Source: Gammaproteobacteria bacterium (GTDB lineage Bacteria > Pseudomonadota > Gammaproteobacteria > Burkholderiales > Rhodocyclaceae). From it: a stretch of DNA of 64,000 nt. This document shows positions 21,487 to 29,245 of the stretch, in pieces. The stretch spans positions 186,001 through 250,000 of the forward strand of contig JAHJVE010000007.1 of NCBI GenBank assembly GCA_018828385.1, read 5' to 3'. Position numbers and translations under genes: made by a program. Position 1 is the first letter of the stretch. Each line of letters starts with the position of its first letter. The notes under the pieces were generated by a model that did no database searches, was not told the origin of the DNA, and was given only the letters and a program-made list of their open reading frames with translations.

Positions 21487-22119
21487 GTGAACCGCGACAC
21501 CCTGAACGCCTTACTGGCCGCCATCGTCATCGCGGCACTCGTCGTTTCGGGCATTGCCCCGTTCGACCGCGCAACCTGGGTCATGGAAGTGGCGCCGGTG
21601 CTCATCGCCCTGCCGCTCATGATCGCCACGCGCCAAAGCTATCCGCTAACGATGCTGCTCACGGTGCTGATCGCCGTCCACGCCGTCGTGCTGATTGCCG
21701 GCGGCGCCTACACCTACGCCCGCGTGCCGCTCGGTTTCTGGCTGCAGGACCTGCTCGGCACGGTGCGCAATCCCTACGACAAGATCGGCCATTTACTGCA
21801 GGGCTTCGTCCCGGCCATGGTGGCGCGTGAAATCCTGGTCCGCGGCGGTTACGTCGTCGGCCGCCGGATGACAGGTTTCCTGTGCATCTGCATCGCCATG
21901 GCGATCAGCGCCAGTTACGAGCTCATCGAGTGGGCCGCGGCGCTGGCCATGGGCCAGGGCGCCGATGAATTCCTCGGCACCCAAGGCGACCAGTGGGATA
22001 CGCAATCGGACATGTTCATGGCACTGATCGGATCGAGCGCGGCGATGGTCCTGCTTTCCGGCTGGCATGACCGGCAGCTCAAAGCCCTGATTTCAAAAAT
22101 GGGCAAGATTTCCGGTTGA
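21487..22119 (+). CDS. DUF2238 (YjdF-like) membrane protein
   Basis: 210 residues with a GTG start 4 nt after recQ. About five or six hydrophobic helices (ALLAAIVIAALVVSG, VAPVLIALPLMIA, MLLTVLIAVHAVVLIAG, FLCICIAMAISASYELIEW) and the family signature ASYELIEW...DEFLGTQGDQWDTQSDM. An inner membrane protein of unknown function. The last residues (KMGKISG) are encoded by repeat copy E. Confidence 0.88.
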   Translation: MNRDTLNALLAAIVIAALVVSGIAPFDRATWVMEVAPVLIALPLMIATRQSYPLTMLLTVLIAVHAVVLIAGGAYTYARVPLGFWLQDLLGTVRNPYDKIGHLLQGFVPAMVAREILVRGGYVVGRRMTGFLCICIAMAISASYELIEWAAALAMGQGADEFLGTQGDQWDTQSDMFMALIGSSAAMVLLSGWHDRQLKALISKMGKISG

Positions 22120-22126
22120 CCGTAGG
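22091..22126 (+). repeat. Dispersed 37-bp repeat, copy E (between convergent genes)
   Basis: Reverse-complement order is TCCTACGGTCAACCGG, AAATCTT, GCCC and ATTTTTGAAAT. It covers the stop codon of the DUF2238 gene and fills most of the 33-nt gap to the convergent DUF3334 gene. No separate terminator is visible there. Confidence 0.85.
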
Positions 22127-22152
22127 AATCGCTGGCCAAACGTCGTTGCCAG

Positions 22153-22839
22153 CTACATCCCGAGGGATTTGAGGAAGTCGTCCTGCTCGCTGGCGTCGAC
22201 ACCGTTCGACGGCACGGCAGAGGCGCTCGCCGCATTGGCCTGCTCGATCAGTGCATCCGGATCGGCCTCTTCGCTCTCGAAATCGTTGAGCTTGATGAAC
22301 TCGGTATGGTCGATGGCTAGTTCGAGATAAAAGATGTTGTTGCGACCGGTGAAGAAGGTGACGCGGCGCGCTTCCGGCTTGTCGAGATTGGTGTCGACGC
22401 TGAGCATGACCTGCTTGGTCAGGGCCAGCATTTTCGGCTGGTTCTGCGTGATGTGCGTCTGCAGTTCGCGCGCCACCTTGCCGGTGAAATCGCCGACGAT
22501 CTGGTTCATGAGTTCCCCCATGACATTCGCCACCTCATCCGAAGTGTGCGAACTGGCCAGCCCATCCCTGTCCATGCCCATGCTCAGCATGTAGCTCTCG
22601 TAGAGTTCCATCGCCGCCGCCGCCGAGAAATTGGTGACGACCAGCCCGGAAAAGCCGCCGTCGAACAGGACGAAGCAACCGATGTCCGGCTTCAGGCAGG
22701 TCTTGGTGATGCGCTGGACCATGCCGGAATAATGGATCTGGCTCTGGGTGGCGATGGTCAGCACCTTGGTCACCGAATTGCACAGGCTGCGCAGGATGTC
22801 TTCCGTTCCGTAGACGACGGGGCTTTCGTGCAGGGTCAT
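22153..22839 (-). CDS. DUF3334 protein, CheX-like, at the end of the MSHA locus
   Basis: 228 residues, cytosolic. The central part (IHYSGMVQRITKTCLKPDIG, LFDGGFSGLVVTNFS, SHTSDEVANVMGELMNQIVGDFTGK) matches the DUF3334 family as I know it from Vibrio and Shewanella MSHA neighbourhoods. The GELMNQIVG helix (E109, N112) resembles the E-x-x-N active-site signature of CheC/CheX phosphatases, so a CheX-like fold is my inference. The start ATG at 22839 follows AAGAAGATCACAACC. It is the last gene of the minus-strand MSHA run, 37 nt after mshN. Confidence 0.85.
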   Translation of the reverse strand: MTLHESPVVYGTEDILRSLCNSVTKVLTIATQSQIHYSGMVQRITKTCLKPDIGCFVLFDGGFSGLVVTNFSAAAAMELYESYMLSMGMDRDGLASSHTSDEVANVMGELMNQIVGDFTGKVARELQTHITQNQPKMLALTKQVMLSVDTNLDKPEARRVTFFTGRNNIFYLELAIDHTEFIKLNDFESEEADPDALIEQANAASASAVPSNGVDASEQDDFLKSLGM

Positions 22840-22876
22840 GGTTGTGATCTTCTTGGCAAATGAATAGACAAAATCT

Positions 22877-23944
22877 TCAGCGCAAATGCTGCTCGGCCAC
22901 GGCCGACAATTCGACGGACAGGGTTCCTGTCGCCATGGCGCGGCGTAGCGACTCCTTCGCCTCGGCAACATGCCCGTCGGCCTCCTGCGCCAGACCAAGC
23001 CCGAGCCACCAGCGCCCCTCGTTGGGCGCCAGGCGGGTGGCCCGCTGATAATGTGCCACAGCGGCGCGGCTGGCGCCCTGACGCGACTTGATATGCCCCT
23101 GGAACCCGGCATAGTCGGCGTTGGCCTCGGCATAAACCTGCGAGCGGGCCAGGGTGCGATCAGCCGCCGCAATGTCCTGCTGCTCGAGTTGCAGGCGGGC
23201 CAGCGACATCGCCCACCCGGTCTGCGCCGGCTGGAGCCCAAGCCCCTCCTCGAGCGCGCTCATCGCCTCGTCGATCTTGCGCATTTCCAGCAACTGACGC
23301 AGCAGCAAATGGCGAGCCTGGACGTAGGACGGATCCTGTTTCAGCGCCGCCCGCAAACCGGCGACAGCGTCGGCGTGGCGGCCGGCCGCGATGGCGTTTT
23401 CCGCCTTGCGATATTCGGCATCGGCGCGGTCGCGCGGCGTCGCCAGCACCGGACTCTTTTCGATTTTGACCGGCCCGCCCGACGCATTCGGTGCCACCGG
23501 CGACGGCTTGGCTGGCGCCGGTGCCTCGGCTGCCAGCGCCGGCACCACCGGATCCGGCACGGCCAGGACGGGCGCCACCGGCAGGGGCAGAACGGCGAGG
23601 TTCGAAGCCAGACGCAGTTCGCTTTCCAGAATTGGCTCTTTTTTCTCGTCGACCGTAGCAACCGGCACTACCGCCGGCGGCGCGGCAACCACCGGCACGG
23701 CAGCGGGCGCCACGGCCACCGGCGTCTGGTCAGCAATGCCCAGCCACGGCAGCAAGGTTCCGTTGGCGTGCAGCGCCGCTGCGCCGAGCACCGGCACGGC
23801 AACGATCAGCAGAGGAATCAGCCAGCGCCCGCCGCCACTCGGCGCCGCCGGCAACGAACGGATTTCACGTTGCAGGTTTTGCCGGGCCGGATCGTCGGGG
23901 CGCTTGGCCTCGATGTTGCGCAGCATGTCGTTGATCAGGCTCAT
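22877..23944 (-). CDS. mshN: MSHA biogenesis protein MshN (TPR)
   Basis: 355 residues. The N-terminal MSLINDMLRNIEAKRPD is the MshN signature. It is followed by a single membrane helix (WLIPLLIVAVPVLGAAAL), a long Ala/Pro/Val-rich periplasmic linker and TPR repeats in the C-terminal half (ALKQDPSYVQARHLLLRQLL, RATRLAPNEGRWWLGLGLAQ). An inner-membrane assembly factor of the MSHA pilus. Part of the linker (VATVDEKKEPILESE) is encoded by repeat copy F. Confidence 0.92.
   Translation of the reverse strand: MSLINDMLRNIEAKRPDDPARQNLQREIRSLPAAPSGGGRWLIPLLIVAVPVLGAAALHANGTLLPWLGIADQTPVAVAPAAVPVVAAPPAVVPVATVDEKKEPILESELRLASNLAVLPLPVAPVLAVPDPVVPALAAEAPAPAKPSPVAPNASGGPVKIEKSPVLATPRDRADAEYRKAENAIAAGRHADAVAGLRAALKQDPSYVQARHLLLRQLLEMRKIDEAMSALEEGLGLQPAQTGWAMSLARLQLEQQDIAAADRTLARSQVYAEANADYAGFQGHIKSRQGASRAAVAHYQRATRLAPNEGRWWLGLGLAQEADGHVAEAKESLRRAMATGTLSVELSAVAEQHLR
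23623..23660 (+). repeat. Dispersed 37-bp repeat, copy F (inside mshN)
   Basis: Reverse-complement order is TGCTACGGTCGACGAG, AAAAAAG, AGCC and AATTCTGGAAAG. It lies in frame in the disordered linker of MshN. Confidence 0.8.
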
Positions 23945-23945
23945 C

Positions 23946-24773
23946 TCACCACCATCCTGCTGCCGCCGCGCCTTCGGTATCGGCCGCAGCGCAACGAACG
24001 TGGCCGGGACGCACGGCGTGTTTGCCCTCGCCGAAAACGGCGAGCAGGGACTTGTGGGCAAGAATGTTCAGCAAGCGCGGCGTGCCCCGGCTGGCCTTGT
24101 GCAGGCAGCGCACGGCGCGCGACCCGAAAACGTCCTCACCCCGGTAGCCGGCGACGCGCAGGCGATGCGCCAGATAATTGGCCACCTCTTCCCGGGCCAG
24201 CCCACCAATCCGGTAATGGAAGGCGATGCGCTGGAGCAACTGGCGAACCGACGGCTCGGCCAGCTTGCGGTCGAGTTCCGGCTGGCCGAAGAGAACGATC
24301 TGCAGCAGCTTGCGCTTCTCGGTTTCCAGATTGGAAAGCAGGCGCAGCGATTCCAGCGTTTCGAGCGGCATGGCCTGCGCCTCGTCGATGCAGACGACGA
24401 CCTGACGATCTGCCGCCGCATGGTCGAGCAGCGCCCGGTTGATGCTTTGCAGCAGATGGTAATCGTCGCTGTCGGCGCTGACTTCCAGCCCCAGTTCCTC
24501 GGCCAACGCCAATTGCAGGGTGCGCGGCGCCAGATAGGGATTGGGCAGGTAGGCCGAAACACTGCCCGCGGGCAAGGCCTGCAGCAAGCGGCGGCAGAGC
24601 AGGGTCTTGCCGGTACCGACTTCGCCGGTGATCTTGATGAAGCCCTCGCCGCTGCCCAGCGCGACGAGCAGGGTATTGAGCGCCTCCTGATGGCTGCGCG
24701 TGATGACCGTATAGCTGGTGTCCGGCGTGATACCGAAGGGCAGCTCGCTCAGGCCGAAATGGTCGAGGTACAA
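23946..24773 (-). CDS. mshM: MSHA biogenesis ATPase MshM (ExeA-like)
   Basis: 275 residues of the ExeA/AAA+ type. Motifs: Walker A GEVGTGKTLLCRRLL, Walker B VVVCIDEAQAMP, then LLSNLETEKRKLLQIVLFGQPEL and RIAFHYRIGGL. It starts at TTG 24773, giving MYLDHFGLSELPFGITPD, the canonical N-terminus, with GGAGG 9 nt upstream; no suitable ATG exists. It probably couples ATP to peptidoglycan passage or secretin assembly. Confidence 0.93.
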   Translation of the reverse strand: MYLDHFGLSELPFGITPDTSYTVITRSHQEALNTLLVALGSGEGFIKITGEVGTGKTLLCRRLLQALPAGSVSAYLPNPYLAPRTLQLALAEELGLEVSADSDDYHLLQSINRALLDHAAADRQVVVCIDEAQAMPLETLESLRLLSNLETEKRKLLQIVLFGQPELDRKLAEPSVRQLLQRIAFHYRIGGLAREEVANYLAHRLRVAGYRGEDVFGSRAVRCLHKASRGTPRLLNILAHKSLLAVFGEGKHAVRPGHVRCAAADTEGAAAAGWW

Positions 24774-24795
24774 GGCTGCCCGCCTCCGCTGCCGT

Positions 24796-26535
24796 TCATT
24801 GCCATTCGAGTTTGCGCTGCTGGCGCGGATCGAGTCCCTGCAGGCGATCCTGCACCTCAGCCGAGGCATTGCGCCACGAATTTTCGTCGCGGATGACCGT
24901 CGACCGCATGAGAATGACTAGTTCGCGCTTCTTGTTGGACACGCTCTTCTGGCCGAACAAGGCGCCAACGCCAGGCAAGCCGCTGACCCCGGGCAAGCCG
25001 TAGCGGCTGGTGTTCTGCTCCTGGCTCATGAGGCCGCCGATGGCGACGATGCTGCCATCCTGGACGCGGACGATGCTGTCGGTTTCGTTGATGCTGCTTG
25101 ATGCCAGCGGCAAGGTGAAGGTCCCGAGATCGCCGAGATTGACGTTCTTGGTCTTTTCCTCGACGACGCTGACCGAAGGATGGACGTGCAGGATGATGTT
25201 GCCTTCGTCATCGATCTGCGGCGTCACGTCGAGCGCGATGCCGGAGAAGAAGGGTTGCAGCGTGATGTTCGGCGTCACCACGTTGCCGCTGGCGCTGGTT
25301 GTCGTGTTGGTGCTGATGCCGGTGACGAAGAAATCGTCGGTACCAACCTTGAGCACGGCCTTCTGGTTGTTGGTCGTGGCGATGCGCGGGCTCGACAGCA
25401 CCTGCACGTCACCCTGCCCTTCGAGGAAGGAAAGCAGCGCGGCAAAATTCTGTGACTGGAAAGCCAGGCCGAAGAAGCCGCGGCCGGCTGTCGACGACGT
25501 CAGGCTGCCGTTGCTACCCGGATTGGCATTGACCACGGTGCCGGAAGTGACGCCCGTGGCCGAAGCGCCCAGCGTCGTCGATCCGCTCAGCGTCGCTCCC
25601 GGGCCCAGGGTGCCGAAGGCCAGGTTGCCACCGAGCAGGCCACCGAACTTGCTCCAGTTGATGCCGGTCTGGTACGAGTCATTGAGCGAAACCTCGATGA
25701 TCTTCGCTTCAAGCATGACCTGACGTTCAACCACCAGTTGTGTCGCCCGCAAATACTCCTCGACCGAACGCAATTCGCTCGGCGAGGCCTTGACCAGCAC
25801 CACCCCCGAACCGGCATTGACGATGATGTTGCGCCCATCCGCGCTGCCGACGATGGAGTTCAGGGCCGAGCCGAGATCCTTCCAGAAATCGTAATCCGAC
25901 GTCGTCTGCACGCGCGCGCTGTCGTTGGCCCGCTGCCCCTGGCTGCCGGTCGAGCCGGCCGGCACGCTGCCCGCCCCGCTCGACGCACCACTCGTCGTCG
26001 TTGGCGTAGACCCGGTCGGCGAACTGCCGGTCACCCGCATCTCGCTCATGCCCTGGCGCCGATTGGCCAGATAGTTGATCTTGAAAATACGCGTCTGGAT
26101 GGTGTTTGGCTGCACGATGATGCGCTTTCCCTGCACCCGGTAATCGTAGCCATACACTTCGCGCAGGGTGTCGAGTGCCTCGCGCACTGTCGTGTTCTTG
26201 AGGTTGAGGCTGACCGTTCCCGACAGCTCCGGCGAAAAAAGCACGCTGTACGGCGTGCCGGAAACCAGCGCATTCAAGACCTGGGCGACCGGCGCATTGT
26301 TCACCGCCAGATTGAAACGCGGCTCCGGCTTGGCGGCCACCGGCTGTTCGAGCTGCAGCGGCGGCACCATGGCCTGGGCGACGGCATCGGCCTGCGGCTG
26401 GCTGGTGGCCTTGCTCGCGGCGGCTGCGCCGATTTCCTTGTTGGCTTGCTCGAAGGCGTCGCCCCGGCGCGCATGCTGGTTGCTGCACGCGGTCAGCATC
26501 AGTGCCGACATTCCGATTATCAAAACCTTGCTCAT
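24796..26535 (-). CDS. mshL: MSHA secretin MshL
   Basis: Outer-membrane secretin of the MSHA pilus, 579 residues. Lipoprotein signal peptide MSKVLIIGMSALMLTAC (lipobox LTAC), an N0/STN domain (VNNAPVAQVLNALVSGTPYSVLF), a Ser/Thr/Gly-rich insert around residues 165-205 and the secretin domain with VEEYLRATQLVVERQVMLEAKIIEVSLND. It ends with the late beta-barrel motif (SIVAIGGLMSQ...LPGVGALF). ATGA overlap with mshK. Confidence 0.96.
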   Translation of the reverse strand: MSKVLIIGMSALMLTACSNQHARRGDAFEQANKEIGAAAASKATSQPQADAVAQAMVPPLQLEQPVAAKPEPRFNLAVNNAPVAQVLNALVSGTPYSVLFSPELSGTVSLNLKNTTVREALDTLREVYGYDYRVQGKRIIVQPNTIQTRIFKINYLANRRQGMSEMRVTGSSPTGSTPTTTSGASSGAGSVPAGSTGSQGQRANDSARVQTTSDYDFWKDLGSALNSIVGSADGRNIIVNAGSGVVLVKASPSELRSVEEYLRATQLVVERQVMLEAKIIEVSLNDSYQTGINWSKFGGLLGGNLAFGTLGPGATLSGSTTLGASATGVTSGTVVNANPGSNGSLTSSTAGRGFFGLAFQSQNFAALLSFLEGQGDVQVLSSPRIATTNNQKAVLKVGTDDFFVTGISTNTTTSASGNVVTPNITLQPFFSGIALDVTPQIDDEGNIILHVHPSVSVVEEKTKNVNLGDLGTFTLPLASSSINETDSIVRVQDGSIVAIGGLMSQEQNTSRYGLPGVSGLPGVGALFGQKSVSNKKRELVILMRSTVIRDENSWRNASAEVQDRLQGLDPRQQRKLEWQ

Positions 26536-26918
26536 GGCAGACCCTTCACTGGCCCGAACTTCCCGGCTCTACGGGATTTGGGCGTTTCAATCATGTGTTT
26601 TTCAACGTCGGGCGTCAGGTAAAGGCGGGTCACCCCGTCCGCCCCCTTCAATACGGCTTCACGCTCAGTCAGACGAACCAGCGTCGCCCCGCCAATAGTG
26701 CCCCCCAAAGGTACGGTCTTGCCACCGATAACAGCGACCGGCCGGCCACCTTGCCGCATCAGCACCGACTGCAAGCGCAGGCCGCCGGATGCATCGTCAC
26801 CGGAACCCGCGACAGCATCGGCAGGCGCCAGCCAGGCCGCCGGCGGACGCGTCGGATCAGCCAACTGGGCCGAGGCCGAGCCGGTCACGGCAAGCAGGGC
26901 GAGCACGATCAGTCTCAT
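26532..26918 (-). CDS. mshK: MSHA biogenesis protein MshK
   Basis: 128 residues. A short signal peptide (MRLIVLALLAVTGSASA) is followed by QLADPTRPPAAW, the PilP/GspC-like DPTRP segment, and a small beta domain (LQSVLMRQGGRPVAVIGGKTVPLGG). Periplasmic link between the inner-membrane platform and the secretin. The start at 26918 overlaps the mshJ stop (ATGA). Low conservation outside DPTRP, so assignment leans on position. Confidence 0.86.
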   Translation of the reverse strand: MRLIVLALLAVTGSASAQLADPTRPPAAWLAPADAVAGSGDDASGGLRLQSVLMRQGGRPVAVIGGKTVPLGGTIGGATLVRLTEREAVLKGADGVTRLYLTPDVEKHMIETPKSRRAGKFGPVKGLP

Positions 26919-27598
26919 AGGGTCAGCCATGTCTTGTCAGGGCTCAGGGTATAGACGGTCAGGGTCATTTCGGCCCGTGGGTATTCGCCGACCCGATAGT
27001 TCAATTGCCCCCACAGCAGGCGCTGCGGCAGCTTTTCCAGTTGCGCCAGATATTCCTGCAGTTGGCCATAACTGCCTTCAAGGCGAATTTCGACACCATG
27101 CCGATAGAGATCGAACGAGCGCTCGACCGGTTTGCCATCCGCCTCCTGCGCCTTGTCTCGCAGCAAGACGCTTTGCGGCGCCAGCGTCTTGAGGCTGATC
27201 AGGCGCAAGCCGGCATTGCGGGCCAGCAGACGCTCGAGCAGACCGTTCATTTCCTCGGGCCTGACCAGCGCCGAGCCAAGCTGCCGCAGCTGCTCATCGA
27301 GCTGATCCCGTTGCGCCACGAGCGCGGCCAGCTCGGCCTTGCGGCCGGCGTCGGGGTCGATGCCCAACTCCTGCTGCAGGCTCGCAGCCTGGGTCTGCAT
27401 GGTGGCGAGCGACGCGCTTTCGGTGGCGATGGTGTTCTGCAGCGCCTTGCCGCGCTTCCATTGCGGGTCCACCAACAAGGCATGGCCGATCAACAACGGG
27501 CCAAGGACCAGCGCCGCCGCCAGGAGCAGACGCTCGCGCCGGGAAAGCGCGGCATATTTGCGGCCGAGCTGCTTCCATTGCTGGCGCAGGGCGTTCAT
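26915..27598 (-). CDS. mshJ: MSHA biogenesis protein MshJ (PilO-like)
   Basis: 227 residues: a short cytoplasmic N-terminus, one membrane helix (RLLLAAALVLGPLLIGHALLV), a coiled coil over residues about 50-100 and a C-terminal ferredoxin-like domain (VEIRLEGSYGQLQEYLAQLEKLPQRLLW). This is the topology of PilO/GspM platform proteins. It overlaps its neighbours by ATGA on both sides. Confidence 0.9.
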   Translation of the reverse strand: MNALRQQWKQLGRKYAALSRRERLLLAAALVLGPLLIGHALLVDPQWKRGKALQNTIATESASLATMQTQAASLQQELGIDPDAGRKAELAALVAQRDQLDEQLRQLGSALVRPEEMNGLLERLLARNAGLRLISLKTLAPQSVLLRDKAQEADGKPVERSFDLYRHGVEIRLEGSYGQLQEYLAQLEKLPQRLLWGQLNYRVGEYPRAEMTLTVYTLSPDKTWLTL

Positions 27599-28254
27599 CG
27601 TGCTTTCTCCTGCCCGACGGTCGACTCTGTGCGCAGGGTGAATTCCGTATAAGGCGCCGGCGCCCTCGGCTTGGTCGCCGACGCCGCATCGTTGCGCGGG
27701 TCGTCAACCGGGTCGAAGCTCTTCATGTCGAGCGTGGCAAAGCGACGTCCGACAAAGGCCGGCTCGTCATTGAGCCGGCTGATATAAGTCGGCAGCAGGG
27801 CCGGATCAAGCAGGCGGCCGCGAATCTCGATTTCCTGGCCGGCAAACCCGAAACCGAGCAGCCAGACGCCATCCACGATCTGCCGCGAGAACCCCTGCAG
27901 CAGCCCGGAATAAGCATTGCCCTGCGTCACGTCGCCCTGGGCGATGACGGCCAGCACCTCCTGGCGCTGGGTGACGGCCAGCCGCGTCGCCGCGATTTCC
28001 GTGGCCAGCGCCGTATTGCCCTGGCGCGCGGCGAGCGACTGCCCGAGCGCCTGAACCTGCTGCTGTACGGCAGCCAGTTGATTCCTGATTTCGGCCTCGC
28101 GGTCCTTGAGATTTGCCGCCTGGCTCACGCCCAGCACAGCCAGAATCGCGATCAGCACCAGACCGACCACGGCCGCCCCGGCCACCACCGGCAAAGCCAA
28201 CCAGTCGAAACGCGGACGCAGGGCGGGCAGCAGCAGGTTGATCTGCTGACTCAT
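27595..28254 (-). CDS. PilN-like MSHA inner-membrane protein (MshI2)
   Basis: 219 residues. MSQQINLLLPALRPR is the PilN-type N-terminal peptide that docks on the PilM-like partner. It is followed by one membrane helix (VAGAAVVGLVLIAILAVLGVS), a coiled coil and a periplasmic alpha/beta domain (WLLGFGFAGQEIEIRGRLLD). Overlaps mshI and mshJ by ATGA. Called MshI2 in some annotations. Confidence 0.87.
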   Translation of the reverse strand: MSQQINLLLPALRPRFDWLALPVVAGAAVVGLVLIAILAVLGVSQAANLKDREAEIRNQLAAVQQQVQALGQSLAARQGNTALATEIAATRLAVTQRQEVLAVIAQGDVTQGNAYSGLLQGFSRQIVDGVWLLGFGFAGQEIEIRGRLLDPALLPTYISRLNDEPAFVGRRFATLDMKSFDPVDDPRNDAASATKPRAPAPYTEFTLRTESTVGQEKAR

Positions 28255-29177
28255 GTGCCGCGCCTCAGTGCCGCACCAATGGCGAGCAGGCTTTGCGCCT
28301 GACGCTCGGCGGTACGCAATTCGGGGATGGCCGAAAAGTCGGCAACCGCTGCCAGATCGGCGGCCTGCACTGGCAGGTAAAGGTTTTCAATGAGCCCGGC
28401 CACCGTGCCAGCGCAATCGTAGTCGGATGCCACAAGCAGACGGGAAACCGAGATAAAGCCGTATTGCCGGTCGAAATTATCGAGCGTGCGCTGCAACTCG
28501 AGCGCCAGGCGCTCAAGCATTTGCCGGCGTCGCTCTTCGTCGGCCTTGGCCAGCGCCTCGGAATCGACTTCAATGCGCCGCGACAGGTACAACTCGCCAC
28601 GAAAGGTAATGGTCAGCAGGCCGTAGCCCTGGGCCAGGGCCAGAAAGCCGAGGCCCCGATTTTCTTCCTCGAAGAGCACGGCGACATTGCGCACAGCCAT
28701 TTCGGGAATGTCGATGGCTTCGAGCGGAATCTTCTTTTCATAAAACAGCGCCATCCGCTCGCCAATCACCGAAGCCGGCGAAACAACGGCAAAGACGCTG
28801 GCCTGACGCCCACCCTCGGTAGGAATATCAGCCACGGCAACCGCCGCGTCATCCACCGGAAAATCGACCACATCCTTGAGCCGCCAGCGCAGGGCCTGAA
28901 CCCGTTCTTCGGCAGGCACCGCGGGAGCATCAAGCTGGGCCAGCCGGTAATCGTTTTCGCCGAGCAGGGCAGCACAGCGATAGCGCTTGAGGCCGCGACT
29001 CTGGCCCAAACGGGACAAGGCATCGGCCTCGCTGGTTTCGATGCGGAACGAGTCGCAAACCTTGATTTCAGGGCGCTTGCCAGCTGCACAAATGACATGC
29101 GCAAGATCGATGCGATCGCCATGCCGAACAACCGACATCCACCCCGCCTCGAACTTCACCCCCAAATTAGGCCACAT
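28251..29177 (-). CDS. mshI: MSHA biogenesis protein MshI (PilM-like)
   Basis: 308 residues, cytosolic, with an actin-like PilM fold by analogy. Segments include AALLGENDYRLAQLDAPAVPAEERVQALRWRLKD and YGLLTITFRGELYLSRRIE, typical of MshI. First gene of the second half of the MSHA locus (mshI to DUF3334), 68 nt after mshQ. The upstream region shares the motif AACACCTTAAG with the region upstream of mshE. Confidence 0.9.
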   Translation of the reverse strand: MWPNLGVKFEAGWMSVVRHGDRIDLAHVICAAGKRPEIKVCDSFRIETSEADALSRLGQSRGLKRYRCAALLGENDYRLAQLDAPAVPAEERVQALRWRLKDVVDFPVDDAAVAVADIPTEGGRQASVFAVVSPASVIGERMALFYEKKIPLEAIDIPEMAVRNVAVLFEEENRGLGFLALAQGYGLLTITFRGELYLSRRIEVDSEALAKADEERRRQMLERLALELQRTLDNFDRQYGFISVSRLLVASDYDCAGTVAGLIENLYLPVQAADLAAVADFSAIPELRTAERQAQSLLAIGAALRRGT

Positions 29178-29183
29178 TGTCCC

Positions 29184-29194
29184 AACACCTTAAG
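29184..29194 (-). promoter_or_regulatory. Motif shared by the mshI and mshE leaders
   Basis: On the coding strand CTTAAGGTGTT lies 6 nt before the mshI ATG; the identical 11-mer lies 12 nt before the mshE ATG (40314-40324). AAGGTG may act as the Shine-Dalgarno, but the full 11-nt identity exceeds what that needs. Confidence 0.45.
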
Positions 29195-29245
29195 TTTTTT
29201 CAGAAGGATAGCCAGTAACGCATTATTTTTCAAGGGTTTTCACAA

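Noticed and set aside
27600..27615. ACGGTCGAC in the PilN-like gene
   Set aside because: It matches the repeat core but has no A/T tracts beside it; about one chance hit is expected.
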